Shown: one piece after another, positions 16,447-24,433 of the stretch | How positions within the stretch are numbered: position 1 is the stretch's first letter | Layout of the letters: every line of letters starts with the position of its first letter | From: an uncultured Flavobacteriales bacterium | Lineage (GTDB): Bacteria > Bacteroidota > Bacteroidia > Flavobacteriales > UBA1820 | Assembly: GCA_902478645.1 (NCBI GenBank) | Contig: CABSLV010000017.1 | Span: 1-45,442 of the forward strand | Length of the DNA: 45,442 nucleotides | Direction: 5' to 3' | Translations under genes and position numbers: made by a program | Notes under the pieces: generated by a model | Database searches by the model: none | The model's input: only the letters and a program-made list of their open reading frames with translations | What the model was told of the DNA's origin: nothing

Positions 16447-17733
16447 TTATCCCATTGTCTCGTCTTTCTTCGGTCGGAAAAAGATAAAGCGCGAGGAATG
16501 GTCGTAGGTCAGATAATTCCACATCCAGTCCAACAGTACCGCCAGTTTATTTCTCACGCCCAGGATCGATCGCAGGTGGATCACCAGCCACATCGCCCAA
16601 GCGAAAAATCCATGGAAATGTACCTTCCCCAGATCGGCTACAGCCTTGTTGCGTCCCACGGTAGCCATCGTGCCGTAGTCCTTGTAGCGGAACTCCCGGG
16701 GTGTTTCCCCTTTCGCGATCCGGTTGAGGTTCCGGGCCAGACAGCGCCCCTGCTGGATGGCCACCTGCGCGACTTGAGGGTGTCCGTTCGGGTAGCCCGG
16801 TTGAGCCTGCAGGCAGATGTCGCCTACGGCAAAGATATTTTCGCTGCCCACCAGGCGGTTGTATGCATCCACCAAAATACGTCCGCCGCGGCCTGTTTTT
16901 TCTTTCGGAATCCCTTCGAAATGAACGGCTGTAACACCGCTCACCCAGATCAGTGCCTGGGTCGAAATGGTCTGCCCGTCGTTCAGCACTACCGCTCCGT
17001 CACGGAAGTCGGTAACCAGTTTCCCGAGCAGGATCCGCACCCGCATATCTTCGAGGTATTTCTTGGCGTGACGTGAAGCCGATTCCGACATCACCCCCAG
17101 CAGGCGATCCGTCCCTTCGATCAGATAGACATGCATCCGGGTTTCGAGGTCGGGATAATCCTTGGGCACGATAAAGCGTTTCATCTCGGCGATTGCACCG
17201 GCAATTTCCACTCCGGTAGCACCACCTCCGACGATCACCACGTTGAGCAGCGCGCGTCGTTCCTGTTTGTCCTCGTCGTCCAGCGCGTTTTCCAGATTGA
17301 GCAACAGGCTGCTGCGCAGGGCGATGGCCTCGCGTACTTCCTTCATCGGCAGGGCATGTTCTTCGATGGCGCGGTTGCCGTAGTAGTTCGTCGTCGTCCC
17401 TCCGGCCAGGATCAGGTAGTCGTAGTCCAGTTCCCCGATCGAGGTAACGATCCGGTTTTTCTCCGGGACGATCTGTTGCACGTCGGCCATGCGGAAGTAA
17501 AAGTCCTTTTCGCGGTGGAATAACTTGCGGAACGGGAAGCAGATCGACCCCGGTTCCAGACCGGCCGAAGCGACCTGGTAGAGCAGCGGGGGAAATTGAT
17601 GATAGTTGTTGCGGTCTATCAGTACAATCTGATAGCGGCGGCTGTCGATCTTGTTCACCAGTTTGATCCCGGCAAAGCCTCCTCCGACGATTACCACTCG
17701 TTTTTTTTCAGTGCGGGGGATACGGATATCCAT
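16447..17733 (-). CDS. ndh: Type II NADH:quinone oxidoreductase (NDH-2)
   Basis: This is a 428-residue membrane-associated flavoprotein that passes electrons from NADH to quinone without pumping. The FAD-binding Rossmann motif VVIVGGGFAGIKLV lies at residues 13-26. The NADH-binding motif VVIVGGGATGVEIAG lies near 168-182, and the second FAD motif is IFAVGDICLQ near 315. The C-terminal region (FFAWAMWLVIHLRSILGVRNK) is the amphipathic membrane anchor typical of NDH-2. The gene is monocistronic on the minus strand, 130 bases downstream of the TonB operon start and divergent from the MgtC-like gene. Confidence 0.9.
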   Translation of the reverse strand: MDIRIPRTEKKRVVIVGGGFAGIKLVNKIDSRRYQIVLIDRNNYHQFPPLLYQVASAGLEPGSICFPFRKLFHREKDFYFRMADVQQIVPEKNRIVTSIGELDYDYLILAGGTTTNYYGNRAIEEHALPMKEVREAIALRSSLLLNLENALDDEDKQERRALLNVVIVGGGATGVEIAGAIAEMKRFIVPKDYPDLETRMHVYLIEGTDRLLGVMSESASRHAKKYLEDMRVRILLGKLVTDFRDGAVVLNDGQTISTQALIWVSGVTAVHFEGIPKEKTGRGGRILVDAYNRLVGSENIFAVGDICLQAQPGYPNGHPQVAQVAIQQGRCLARNLNRIAKGETPREFRYKDYGTMATVGRNKAVADLGKVHFHGFFAWAMWLVIHLRSILGVRNKLAVLLDWMWNYLTYDHSSRFIFFRPKKDETMG

Positions 17734-17886
17734 AGAAGTACGCGTTGGTTTTTGAGTTACAGTTTCGGTTTGCTTGTCGAACGAAAGTACGCATTTTTTT
17801 TACCCACTTTTCCATTTTGTGGACCAACGGCATAAATTTTCCTACGAACGCATCCCCGGGCATTTCCTTAGGCGCGGTGAAAAGCC

Positions 17887-17894
17887 TATATTTG
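17887..17894 (+). promoter_or_regulatory. -7 box of the MgtC-like gene
   Basis: TATATTTG, an exact TAnnTTTG match, with TTTC 20 bp upstream (17863-17866) as a weak -33. The predicted start near 17901 lies past the ATG at 17896, which supports the downstream ATG at 17926. Confidence 0.6.
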
Positions 17895-17925
17895 TTTGAG
17901 GCAAACGAAAAAATCGCACGAAAAG

Positions 17926-18588
17926 ATGGAATGGGAACTTATCGGGCGGCTGTTACTGGCCGGAGTGCTGGGAGCCGTCATCGGGTTGGATCGGGAATAC
18001 CGTGCCAAGGAAGCAGGATTCCGTACGCATTTTTTGGTCTCGTTGGGCAGCGCCCTGTTCATGGTCGTCTCGCAGTACGGCTTCCGGGATTTCATGGGCG
18101 AAGGCAGTACTCCGATAGATCCCAGTCGGGTAGCTGCGCAGATCGTCAGCGGCATCGGATTCCTGGGAGCCGGGACCATCATCTTCCAGAAGCAACTCAT
18201 TCGGGGACTCACCACCGCCGCCGGCATGTGGGCTACGGCCGGCATCGGCATGGCTATCGGCGGAGGCATGTACTGGATCGGCGTAGCGGCAACGGCCCTT
18301 ACCTTGGCCGGTATGGAACTGCTTACGGTATTGTTCAAGGACGTAGCTCTGCACAACATGTCCCTCACGTTTTCTACCACCGACCGTCAGAACCTCGCCC
18401 GGGTAATGGATGAAGTCTGCAAAAAGAAATGCCCCATCATCAGTTATTCTACCCAGCAGGAGCAGCACGGGGAGCTGACCGTCTATAAAGTATCGATGTT
18501 TATCAAACTGCACCACCGCCGGGATGTCCAGGCTCTGTTTACCTTTATCCAGTCCCTGCCGCAGATCACCCTGACCAGCATAGAGTAG
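17926..18588 (+). CDS. MgtC/SapB-family membrane protein
   Basis: This 220-residue protein has an N-terminal MgtC domain with four to five membrane segments and a C-terminal cytosolic ACT-like domain (about 145-220). The family signature is clear: LLLAGVLGAVIGLDREYRAKEAGFRTH, followed by QIVSGIGFLGAGTI and GLTTAAGMWATAGIGMA. MgtC proteins affect Mg2+ and membrane-potential homeostasis, and some inhibit the F-type ATPase. The start was chosen at 17926 because the promoter box at 17887-17894 puts the transcript start after the upstream ATG. No magnesium-sensing leader is visible; the leader is only about 25 bases. Confidence 0.85.
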   Translation: MEWELIGRLLLAGVLGAVIGLDREYRAKEAGFRTHFLVSLGSALFMVVSQYGFRDFMGEGSTPIDPSRVAAQIVSGIGFLGAGTIIFQKQLIRGLTTAAGMWATAGIGMAIGGGMYWIGVAATALTLAGMELLTVLFKDVALHNMSLTFSTTDRQNLARVMDEVCKKKCPIISYSTQQEQHGELTVYKVSMFIKLHHRRDVQALFTFIQSLPQITLTSIE

Positions 18589-18671
18589 GGGGCGTTCGGC
18601 ATTCCTTGTCTTTTGATAAGATATAGGATGCGGTTTGAGGGAGCCAAACCTGAAAAACTTGCGTTTTCCCC

Positions 18672-18702
18672 TTGTCTCTCCTTTCACCTTTGCTTATCTT
18701 TG
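18672..18702 (+). promoter_or_regulatory. sigma-ABfr promoter of the RNA/lipoprotein module (copy A)
   Basis: TTG at 18672-18674, a 20-bp spacer, then TATCTTTG at 18695-18702. It gives a leader of about 325 bases before the lipoprotein gene at 19034. Confidence 0.7.
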
Positions 18703-18729
18703 CTCCGATAACCAAAACCGTAACCGCCT

Positions 18730-18974
18730 ATGGAAGAATAACCTCGTTGTATTGGTAGAACCATCCTGCGCCGCATTTCCCCCGCCGGAATGCGGAGCGA
18801 ACATATAAAAGCGTTAGCTTTATCTCTTGCTTATCGAAATCTGGAACATTTCAAGCACAACAGGAGTAAAGTGTAAACGCTCGCGTTTTTACGTGGGCTT
18901 TACTTTATTTGTTGTGCAAGGTATTCCAGAACCTCGATAGGCAAATTAAAGTTCTGTCCCACGTTTTTTATATG
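18730..18974 (+). ncRNA. Structured leader RNA element, copy A
   Basis: This non-coding stretch has a second copy at 28992-29213. It begins with a three-codon frame (ATG GAA GAA TAA, 18730-18741), then a hairpin with CCGCATT paired to AATGCGG. The main fold has several helices. P1 is 18802-18814 with 18961-18974. P2 is 18827-18830 with 18941-18944, 18832-18837 with 18934-18939 and, after an AA/ACC internal loop, 18840-18846 with 18924-18930. P3 is 18855-18862 with 18910-18917 plus GTAAAG with CTTTAC. P4 is 18879-18885 with 18892-18898. The P1 3' strand contains a T-run, so the element could also act as an attenuator. Its family is not recognised. It lies 60 bases before a lipoprotein gene. 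Confidence 0.75.
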
Positions 18975-19033
18975 CCTGTCGAAAAGAAAACCATCCGCCG
19001 AGGGGACACGGCATATTAAAATTTCAGTTACAA

Positions 19034-19609
19034 ATGAAAAAGTTATTACGTTATTTAATCATCTTTACGGCTGTTGTATTGTTAAGTTCATGTGGGGCTT
19101 CCAAAAGAGTGTTAAAACAGAATAACAAAATACTTACTGCGGCATTAGAGGCATCGGCACAGCAGGCACAAGCTTCGGCTTTGCAAACCCACACAGCGAC
19201 GGCCGTTATGCAGTCTTCGTATAACAATGATCCCACAGTTCCCCGGGGAGAATCCAAAAAGAGGGTAGATCGCGATACCCCCGGTCAAACAGCATTGGAA
19301 CACACGATAATTCGGTGGGCAATAGATTCCGACCCACAAGGTGCCCGTGTATATTATCGTGTGATATCCAGTATACCGGCAGAAGTTAAGAATACGAATG
19401 AAACTTATTTGATGACTACGCCTTATGAAGAGACACGTTCTTTCAATATTTTAGGTTTGACATATGAAAATTCTCGTAATGTGCAAATAGAATTTAAGGT
19501 GTCTAAAGCTGGGTATGAGGATCAAGTGAAACGTTTTAACGTTCGTCAAGCTATTGATCAGCAGGAGATAAGTAGCTTTTTTGTTTTAGTTAAAAAAGAG
19601 GTAGATTGA
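19034..19609 (+). CDS. Small lipoprotein with PEGA-like domain
   Basis: This is a 191-residue lipoprotein whose signal peptide ends in the lipobox LSSC (Cys at 20). Residues 25-60 form a helical, Ala/Gln/Ser-rich stretch. Residues 95-170 look like a PEGA-type strand domain: SDPQGARVYYRV is followed by LMTTPYEETRSFNILGL and KVSKAGYEDQVKRF. PEGA domains occur in envelope surface proteins and their partners are mostly unknown. The gene is visibly richer in AT than its neighbours, with many TTA and ATA codons, which suggests recent acquisition together with the RNA element upstream. Function is unknown. Confidence 0.75.
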   Translation: MKKLLRYLIIFTAVVLLSSCGASKRVLKQNNKILTAALEASAQQAQASALQTHTATAVMQSSYNNDPTVPRGESKKRVDRDTPGQTALEHTIIRWAIDSDPQGARVYYRVISSIPAEVKNTNETYLMTTPYEETRSFNILGLTYENSRNVQIEFKVSKAGYEDQVKRFNVRQAIDQQEISSFFVLVKKEVD

Positions 19610-19684
19610 TATTTTGTTTTGTTGGCGACAAGAGCAGAGGTTATATCTTCTTTCAAAGGAGGAGGGAGTACCCTGCGCACAAAA

Positions 19685-19716
19685 GTTCGCCCGGCCTTTC
19701 GGCCGGGCGAACGTGT
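19685..19716. terminator. Bidirectional terminator between convergent genes
   Basis: A perfect 12-bp GC-rich stem (19685-19696 with 19701-19712, loop TTTC). It is followed by GTGTTTTG on the plus strand and by TTTTG on the minus strand. It can end both the lipoprotein and the GNAT transcripts. Confidence 0.75.
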
Positions 19717-19740
19717 TTTGTGTCGGAGCCTCGCACGGGC

Positions 19741-20019
19741 TTATTCCCGCACCGCCGCGTATTCCGGATGCCGCCGCAGGAATTCCTCAGCGTACCAGCA
19801 GGAAGGGCGCACCTTCATCCCCTGCGAGCGGGCGTATTCCAGGGCGAACTTTACCAAGGCAGCCGCAATGCCCCTTCCGCCGATCTCTTTCGGGACGATC
19901 GTATGACGGATGTCCATCACACCCTGCGGGAGCAAGGCGTATTCCACGTAACCCGTATAGCCCTCTACCTGTGTTTCAAAACGGCCGGCAGCAGGGATGT
20001 GTCGAATCGAGTAGTCCAT
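19741..20019 (-). CDS. Small GNAT-like acetyltransferase (YjdJ type)
   Basis: This 92-residue protein is a minimal GNAT fold of the YjdJ/COG2388 type. The strand GYVEYAL leads to MDIRHTIVPKEIGGRGIAAALVKFALEYAR, which holds the acetyl-CoA loop (GGRGIA), and then CWYAEEFLRRHPEY. Proteins of this size are predicted acetyl-CoA-dependent acyltransferases with unknown acceptor. The frame opens at 20106, but that part lies in a terminator-like hairpin. The Met at 20019 begins the fold, so I chose it. It may be read through from the GHL10-like gene upstream. Confidence 0.75.
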   Translation of the reverse strand: MDYSIRHIPAAGRFETQVEGYTGYVEYALLPQGVMDIRHTIVPKEIGGRGIAAALVKFALEYARSQGMKVRPSCWYAEEFLRRHPEYAAVRE

Positions 20020-20033
20020 ATCGCGTATGTGAA

Positions 20034-20095
20034 AGAAAGTCCCCGCCCGGAGGCCTCCTTGGGACGGTTTCCTAAGGGGGCATCCCGGCGGGGAC
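20034..20095 (-). terminator. Terminator of the GHL10-like gene
   Basis: On the minus strand GTCCCCGCC (20095-20087) pairs with GGCGGGGAC (20047-20039), enclosing a smaller inner hairpin, and is followed by TTTCTTTC. It starts just after the stop of the upstream gene. Confidence 0.6.
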
Positions 20096-20102
20096 GGGTT
20101 TG

Positions 20103-21218
20103 TCATTGCAGGTTGAATTCCTGGTTGATGCGCTCTACTGCCTTGAGTTTGTCACCGCGCAGCAGCGAACGGGCGTTGAAGAAATTCACACCCTTGGCAC
20201 CTTTCTCGATGGAGAGTTTAGCCGCCTGGTACAGTTCTTCGGCCGAGAGGTCGGGCACGAACAAGCCCGAAACGTACAGGTTCTTGCCCTGGGTCTCGCG
20301 TACGCCGTTCTCCACGCTGAAGCCGATCCAATCGATCCCCTCGAGGTAGAACGAGTTGTAGTTCATCGGGCACACGATGTCGATGTCCCAAGCCGGCCAA
20401 TCCTGATAGACGGTCATCCGGGCGCGGGTCGGGTAGGGGAACACCGCTGCCGACACCTGCTTGCCGGCCGCGTGGGTCTCGGCTACGATCTCATTGACCA
20501 GCGAGGAAACCTCGTTCAGGCGGAACTGCAGCCATTCGGGGCTCAGCCACGGATGTTTGAGTTCCAGAGGGGAATAACCGAAGATCGCCTTGAACTTTTC
20601 GATGGCCTCGGGATGATAGCCGAAGTCGTACTCTGCCCGGTAGGAGTCCTGTTCGATGTGGAATTTGTCCCGCTGGAGTTTTCTGCCCAGCAGTGCATCG
20701 TTATAGCGGATAAAGTCCAGATGCACCGAGGCCAGGCCGTCGAGTGCCGCCAGTGCAGCCGCTTTTTCCTTGACGTGTTGGCGGGCATCGGGCGAAGAGG
20801 GGCTCAACCACTTGTAATGCTTGACGTACGGATCGTATTCCAGGCTGTTGTTGCCCAAACGGTTCACATCGAACCATTCCGGATGCTCGTACGCCACGCT
20901 GTCGCCCGGAGCGTTCATCGAGAACATCCAGGCGTGGATCTTGGCCCCCGGGTACGCTTTGGCCGCTTCGATGTAGCGCGCCGTCTGTTCCGGAGTGCCG
21001 CACATGTAGTAGTTCTTGATGCCCGCCCGGTCGAAAGGAGCCATCCACTCGATGATCTCTTCCACCGTCGCATCTTTGTCCACGTCGTCCCATACGCCCA
21101 GGGCGATCTTCTGCGGCTGAGGTTCGGCTTTCTTCTTCCGATCCCCGCCCTGGGCCGGGAATGCCGCTGCGGAGCACAGCAAGGCCGCCGCCAGCGTAAA
21201 AGTGAATAGGTGTTTCAT
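20103..21218 (-). CDS. Secreted GHL10-like (family 10 glycosidase-like) protein
   Basis: This 371-residue protein has a signal peptide (about 1-24, LLCSAAAFPAQ) and a TIM-barrel-like body of the GHL10 family. The key motif VHLDFIRYND near residue 170 corresponds to the conserved LDFIRYP. FPYPTRARM, then DIDIVCPMNYNSFY near 265, are the later barrel strands with the Met-Asn-Tyr motif. GHL10 proteins are predicted hydrolases of glycans and few have been characterised. It follows the GH3-family gene by 87 bases on the same strand and may share its transcript. A terminator follows directly. Confidence 0.75.
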   Translation of the reverse strand: MKHLFTFTLAAALLCSAAAFPAQGGDRKKKAEPQPQKIALGVWDDVDKDATVEEIIEWMAPFDRAGIKNYYMCGTPEQTARYIEAAKAYPGAKIHAWMFSMNAPGDSVAYEHPEWFDVNRLGNNSLEYDPYVKHYKWLSPSSPDARQHVKEKAAALAALDGLASVHLDFIRYNDALLGRKLQRDKFHIEQDSYRAEYDFGYHPEAIEKFKAIFGYSPLELKHPWLSPEWLQFRLNEVSSLVNEIVAETHAAGKQVSAAVFPYPTRARMTVYQDWPAWDIDIVCPMNYNSFYLEGIDWIGFSVENGVRETQGKNLYVSGLFVPDLSAEELYQAAKLSIEKGAKGVNFFNARSLLRGDKLKAVERINQEFNLQ

Positions 21219-21305
21219 GGTGTTGTATATTGTTGGTTGTTTTTCTTTTGTCCGTGTGCTCGATATGTTTTCCCATCACTTTGGGAGCATCGCCTCCCCG
21301 GCAGG

Positions 21306-22826
21306 TCAGTCTTTTTTCATCCCGTCCATCAACTCCCGCAACGCATCGGCGTACTGCCGGGAGTTTTCCAGACGGGGCACTTTGTTCTGTCCGCCCATCT
21401 TGCCCCGCAGCGCCATCCACCGGTAGAACAAACCCTCGGGTGCCACGGTGAGCACCGGCCGGCGCAGGGTGATGTCCGAGTAGCGTTTGGCCCGGTAGTC
21501 CGAATTGATGGCTTGCAGGCGGCTGTCCAATGCCTCGACGAAACGTTCCCGGTCGTCGGGCGGCGTGTCGAATTCGACGATCCATTCGTGGGCTCCCTTG
21601 CTGCCCCTTTCCATGAAAACCGGCGCGGCGGTGTATTCCCGGATATGGGCGCCGGTACACCCGCAAGCGTAGTCCAGGGCCTGTTCGGCGTTTTCGACCA
21701 CGACTTCCTCGCCGAAAGCGTTGATGAACTGTTTGGTGCGGCCGGTGATGACGATGCGGTATGGGTCGATCGACGTAAAACGCACCGTATCCCCGATCAG
21801 GTAACGCCAAAGCCCTCCGCACGTGGTGATCACCATTGCGTACGGGGTATCCTTTCGGACTTCCCACAGAGGAACGGCCGCCGCCGCTTGCCCTTTTTTC
21901 AAGAACTGATCCATCGGGATAAACTCGTAGAAGATCCCGTGTGCGCTCATCAGCAGCATGTCTTTGCTCTGCGCCGTATCCTGAAAGGCAAAGAAGCCTT
22001 CCGAGGCATTGTACACCTCGTAGTACCGCATGCGGGCCGAAGGGATCAGCCGGCGGTAAATCTCCTGATAGGGCGTAAAGGCAATGCCTCCGTGCATGAA
22101 CAGCTCCAGGTGCGGCCACACCTGGCACAGGTCGCTCGCCCCGGTAACCTCCAGCACCTTTTCGAGCATGACCAGCATCCACGAGGGCACTCCCGCCAGG
22201 GAGGTAACATCCCTTCGGATCACCTGATCCACCATGCGCGGCAGTTTTTCGTTCCAGTCGGCCAGCAGCGACGTCTCCCGGTCGGGCGTGGAGCAGAGGT
22301 CGGCCCACCCCGGCGTCCGGCTCATCAGGATGGCCGACAAGTCGCCCACCAGCATGCCGTTCTCGGTGCTTTGCAGGCTTCCCCCCAGGCGCAGGGCCCG
22401 TCCGGAGAACATCCGCGCGTCGGGATGGTTGCACAGGTAGGCCGTTACCAGGTCGTATGCCGCCAGGAAATGGTTGCCGCGCAACGATTCGTCGCTGATG
22501 GGGATGTATTTGCTCTGGGCATTGGTCGTGCCGGAGGATTTGGAGAAATACCGGATCCGTTGCGGCCATACCACGGCTTCTTCTCCCCGCAGGGCACGTT
22601 CGACATAAGGGTGGAAGTCTTCGTAGCGGCGCACCGGCACCTTTCCCGAGAAGTCTTCGTAGCTCATCCGAGGGGAAAAGCCGTGTTCCTGTCCGAAGGC
22701 CGTCGCGCTTCCCTTTTCCAACAAATAAGACAAGATACGGCGTTGCTGCTCCACCGCCTGGTGACGGATCCGTTCTATCCGTCCCCGGCGGCTGCGCAGG
22801 TATGCCGAAAGGATCGCATGGCGCAT
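21306..22826 (-). CDS. GH3-family acyl-adenylating enzyme
   Basis: This 506-residue protein belongs to the GH3 'auxin-responsive promoter' family of ANL-type ligases. Known plant members join carboxylic acids to amino acids after adenylation. The visible motifs are the ATP-binding loop YFSKSSGTTNAQSKYIPIS near residue 90, YEVYNASEGFFAFQDTA near 265 and YLIGDTVRFTSIDPYRIVITGRTKQFINAFGEE near 345-375. Bacteroidetes carry a homologue of this length whose substrate is unknown. It is the first gene of a two-gene unit with the GHL10-like protein. No clear TAnnTTTG box is seen upstream. Confidence 0.85.
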   Translation of the reverse strand: MRHAILSAYLRSRRGRIERIRHQAVEQQRRILSYLLEKGSATAFGQEHGFSPRMSYEDFSGKVPVRRYEDFHPYVERALRGEEAVVWPQRIRYFSKSSGTTNAQSKYIPISDESLRGNHFLAAYDLVTAYLCNHPDARMFSGRALRLGGSLQSTENGMLVGDLSAILMSRTPGWADLCSTPDRETSLLADWNEKLPRMVDQVIRRDVTSLAGVPSWMLVMLEKVLEVTGASDLCQVWPHLELFMHGGIAFTPYQEIYRRLIPSARMRYYEVYNASEGFFAFQDTAQSKDMLLMSAHGIFYEFIPMDQFLKKGQAAAAVPLWEVRKDTPYAMVITTCGGLWRYLIGDTVRFTSIDPYRIVITGRTKQFINAFGEEVVVENAEQALDYACGCTGAHIREYTAAPVFMERGSKGAHEWIVEFDTPPDDRERFVEALDSRLQAINSDYRAKRYSDITLRRPVLTVAPEGLFYRWMALRGKMGGQNKVPRLENSRQYADALRELMDGMKKD

Positions 22827-22843
22827 GTTCGTTGTAGTTTTTT

Positions 22844-22883
22844 AAGCCGTTCCCTGCCGTGAATACGGCGCAAGGAACGGCTT
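22844..22883. other. Two-tier inverted repeat between glmM and the GH3 gene
   Basis: A 10-bp outer stem (22844-22853 with 22874-22883) and a 5-bp inner stem (22856-22860 with 22865-22869, loop GAAT). On the minus strand it is followed by an A-run, not a T-run, so it is not a classical terminator. It could be a transcript-end or processing hairpin, or an operator. Confidence 0.5.
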
Positions 22884-23031
22884 TGGGATCTATTTACCGA
22901 TAGCCTGTTCCCGCTCCTGCCGATCCGTCAAGCGGAAAATGCACGAACTGGGGGCGTTTTCTGTCCGGGATAGCGGCAAGACAGGGTTTGCTATTCCCTC
23001 TCCCCGTTTACCAAAATCTCTTGCGAAGCGG

Positions 23032-24420
23032 TCAGCAGATCGAGCGGATGTCCTCCCGGATGGTTTCGCCCAGACGGTCGGCCTGCTCCTGGGTGCGCGC
23101 TTCGGTGTAGATGCGGATGATGGGTTCGGTATTGCTCTTGCGCAGGTGTACCCAACTGTCCGCAAAGTCGATCTTCACGCCATCGATATCCGTGATGCGC
23201 TCCCGGGCGTATTTCTGCTTCATTTTTTCTAGGATGGCGTCCACGTCGATCTCCGGGGTGAGGCTGATCTTGGTCTTGCTCATGAAATAAGCGGGAAGTT
23301 GGGCGCGCAGCTCCGACAAGGAGATCTTCCGCTTGGCCAGGTAGGTCAGCATCAGTGCCACGCCCACCAGTGCATCGCGTCCATAGTGGAGTTCGGGGTA
23401 GATCACCCCGCCGTTGCCTTCTCCGCCGATCACACAGCCGTTCTTTTTCATCAGCGCCACGACATTGACTTCTCCCACGGCCGAGGCCTGGTAATGCCCC
23501 CCGTGTGCCGCCGTTACGTCGGCCAATGCCCGGGAGGAGGACAGGTTGGAGGCCGTGTCGCCTTTTTGACGCGAAAGGATGTAGTCGGCCACAGCGACCA
23601 GGGTGTATTCCTCGCCGAACATCTCGCCGTGCTCGTCGATAAAGGCCAGACGGTCCACGTCCGGATCGACGACGATGCCCATGTCGGCCTGCGCGTCGGC
23701 TACCGTACGGCAGATCTGTTCCAGATTTTCTTTCAACGGTTCGGGGTTGTGGGCGAAATGTCCGTCGGGCGTGCAGTTGAGTTCCGTAATGTCGGTAACC
23801 CCCAGGGCTCGAAGCAGTTTGGGGATGGCGATCCCGCCGGTGGAGTTGACCGCATCGACCACGACTTTGAATCCTGCTTCGGCGATCGCCCGGCGGTCTA
23901 CGGCCGGGAGGGCCAGTACTTTTTCGATGTGCCGGTCGATGCCTTCCAGGTCGGACGTGATGGTGCCCAGACGGTCTACTTCGGCATACGTATAGTCATC
24001 GGCCTGTGCCGTGCGGAGGATTTCGGCGCCCTGTTCCGCATCGAGAAATTCGCCCTGACGGTTGAGCAGTTTCAAGGCGTTCCACTGCTTGGGGTTGTGG
24101 CTGGCGGTGATGATGATGCCTCCGTCGGCCTGATGGTGGACTACCATCATTTCCACGGTCGGGGTGGTGGACAGCCCCAGGTCGATCACGTCGATGCCCA
24201 TCCCGGAGAGGGTCGCGGTAACCAAGGCGTGTACCATCGGTCCCGAGATGCGGGCATCGCGCCCCACTACGACCCGAAGGCGGTCTTTCCCCGGATTTTC
24301 TTTCAGGAGCCAAGCCCCGTAGGAGGAGGTGAATTTTACCGTGTCGAGCGGAGTGAGGTTGTCGTCTGTCCGACCTCCGATGGTGCCCCGGATGCCGGAA
24401 ATGGATTTTATCAATGCCAT
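23032..24420 (-). CDS. glmM: Phosphoglucosamine mutase GlmM
   Basis: This 462-residue member of the alpha-phosphohexomutase family interconverts glucosamine-6-phosphate and glucosamine-1-phosphate for peptidoglycan and LPS precursors. The active-site serine loop TASHNPKQWNALKL lies near residue 105, the metal-binding DPDVDRLAF near 250, and the sugar-binding GEGNGGVIYPELHYGRDALVG near 325. The C-terminal phosphate-binding loop is RKSNTEPIIRIYTEA. A phosphomannomutase with similar motifs is an alternative, but the opening (LIKSISGIRGTIGG) is typical of Bacteroidetes GlmM. It is the third gene of the holA-lipoprotein-glmM operon, 13 bases after the lipoprotein. Confidence 0.85.
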   Translation of the reverse strand: MALIKSISGIRGTIGGRTDDNLTPLDTVKFTSSYGAWLLKENPGKDRLRVVVGRDARISGPMVHALVTATLSGMGIDVIDLGLSTTPTVEMMVVHHQADGGIIITASHNPKQWNALKLLNRQGEFLDAEQGAEILRTAQADDYTYAEVDRLGTITSDLEGIDRHIEKVLALPAVDRRAIAEAGFKVVVDAVNSTGGIAIPKLLRALGVTDITELNCTPDGHFAHNPEPLKENLEQICRTVADAQADMGIVVDPDVDRLAFIDEHGEMFGEEYTLVAVADYILSRQKGDTASNLSSSRALADVTAAHGGHYQASAVGEVNVVALMKKNGCVIGGEGNGGVIYPELHYGRDALVGVALMLTYLAKRKISLSELRAQLPAYFMSKTKISLTPEIDVDAILEKMKQKYARERITDIDGVKIDFADSWVHLRKSNTEPIIRIYTEARTQEQADRLGETIREDIRSIC

Positions 24421-24433
24421 GATTTCAGGTGTA

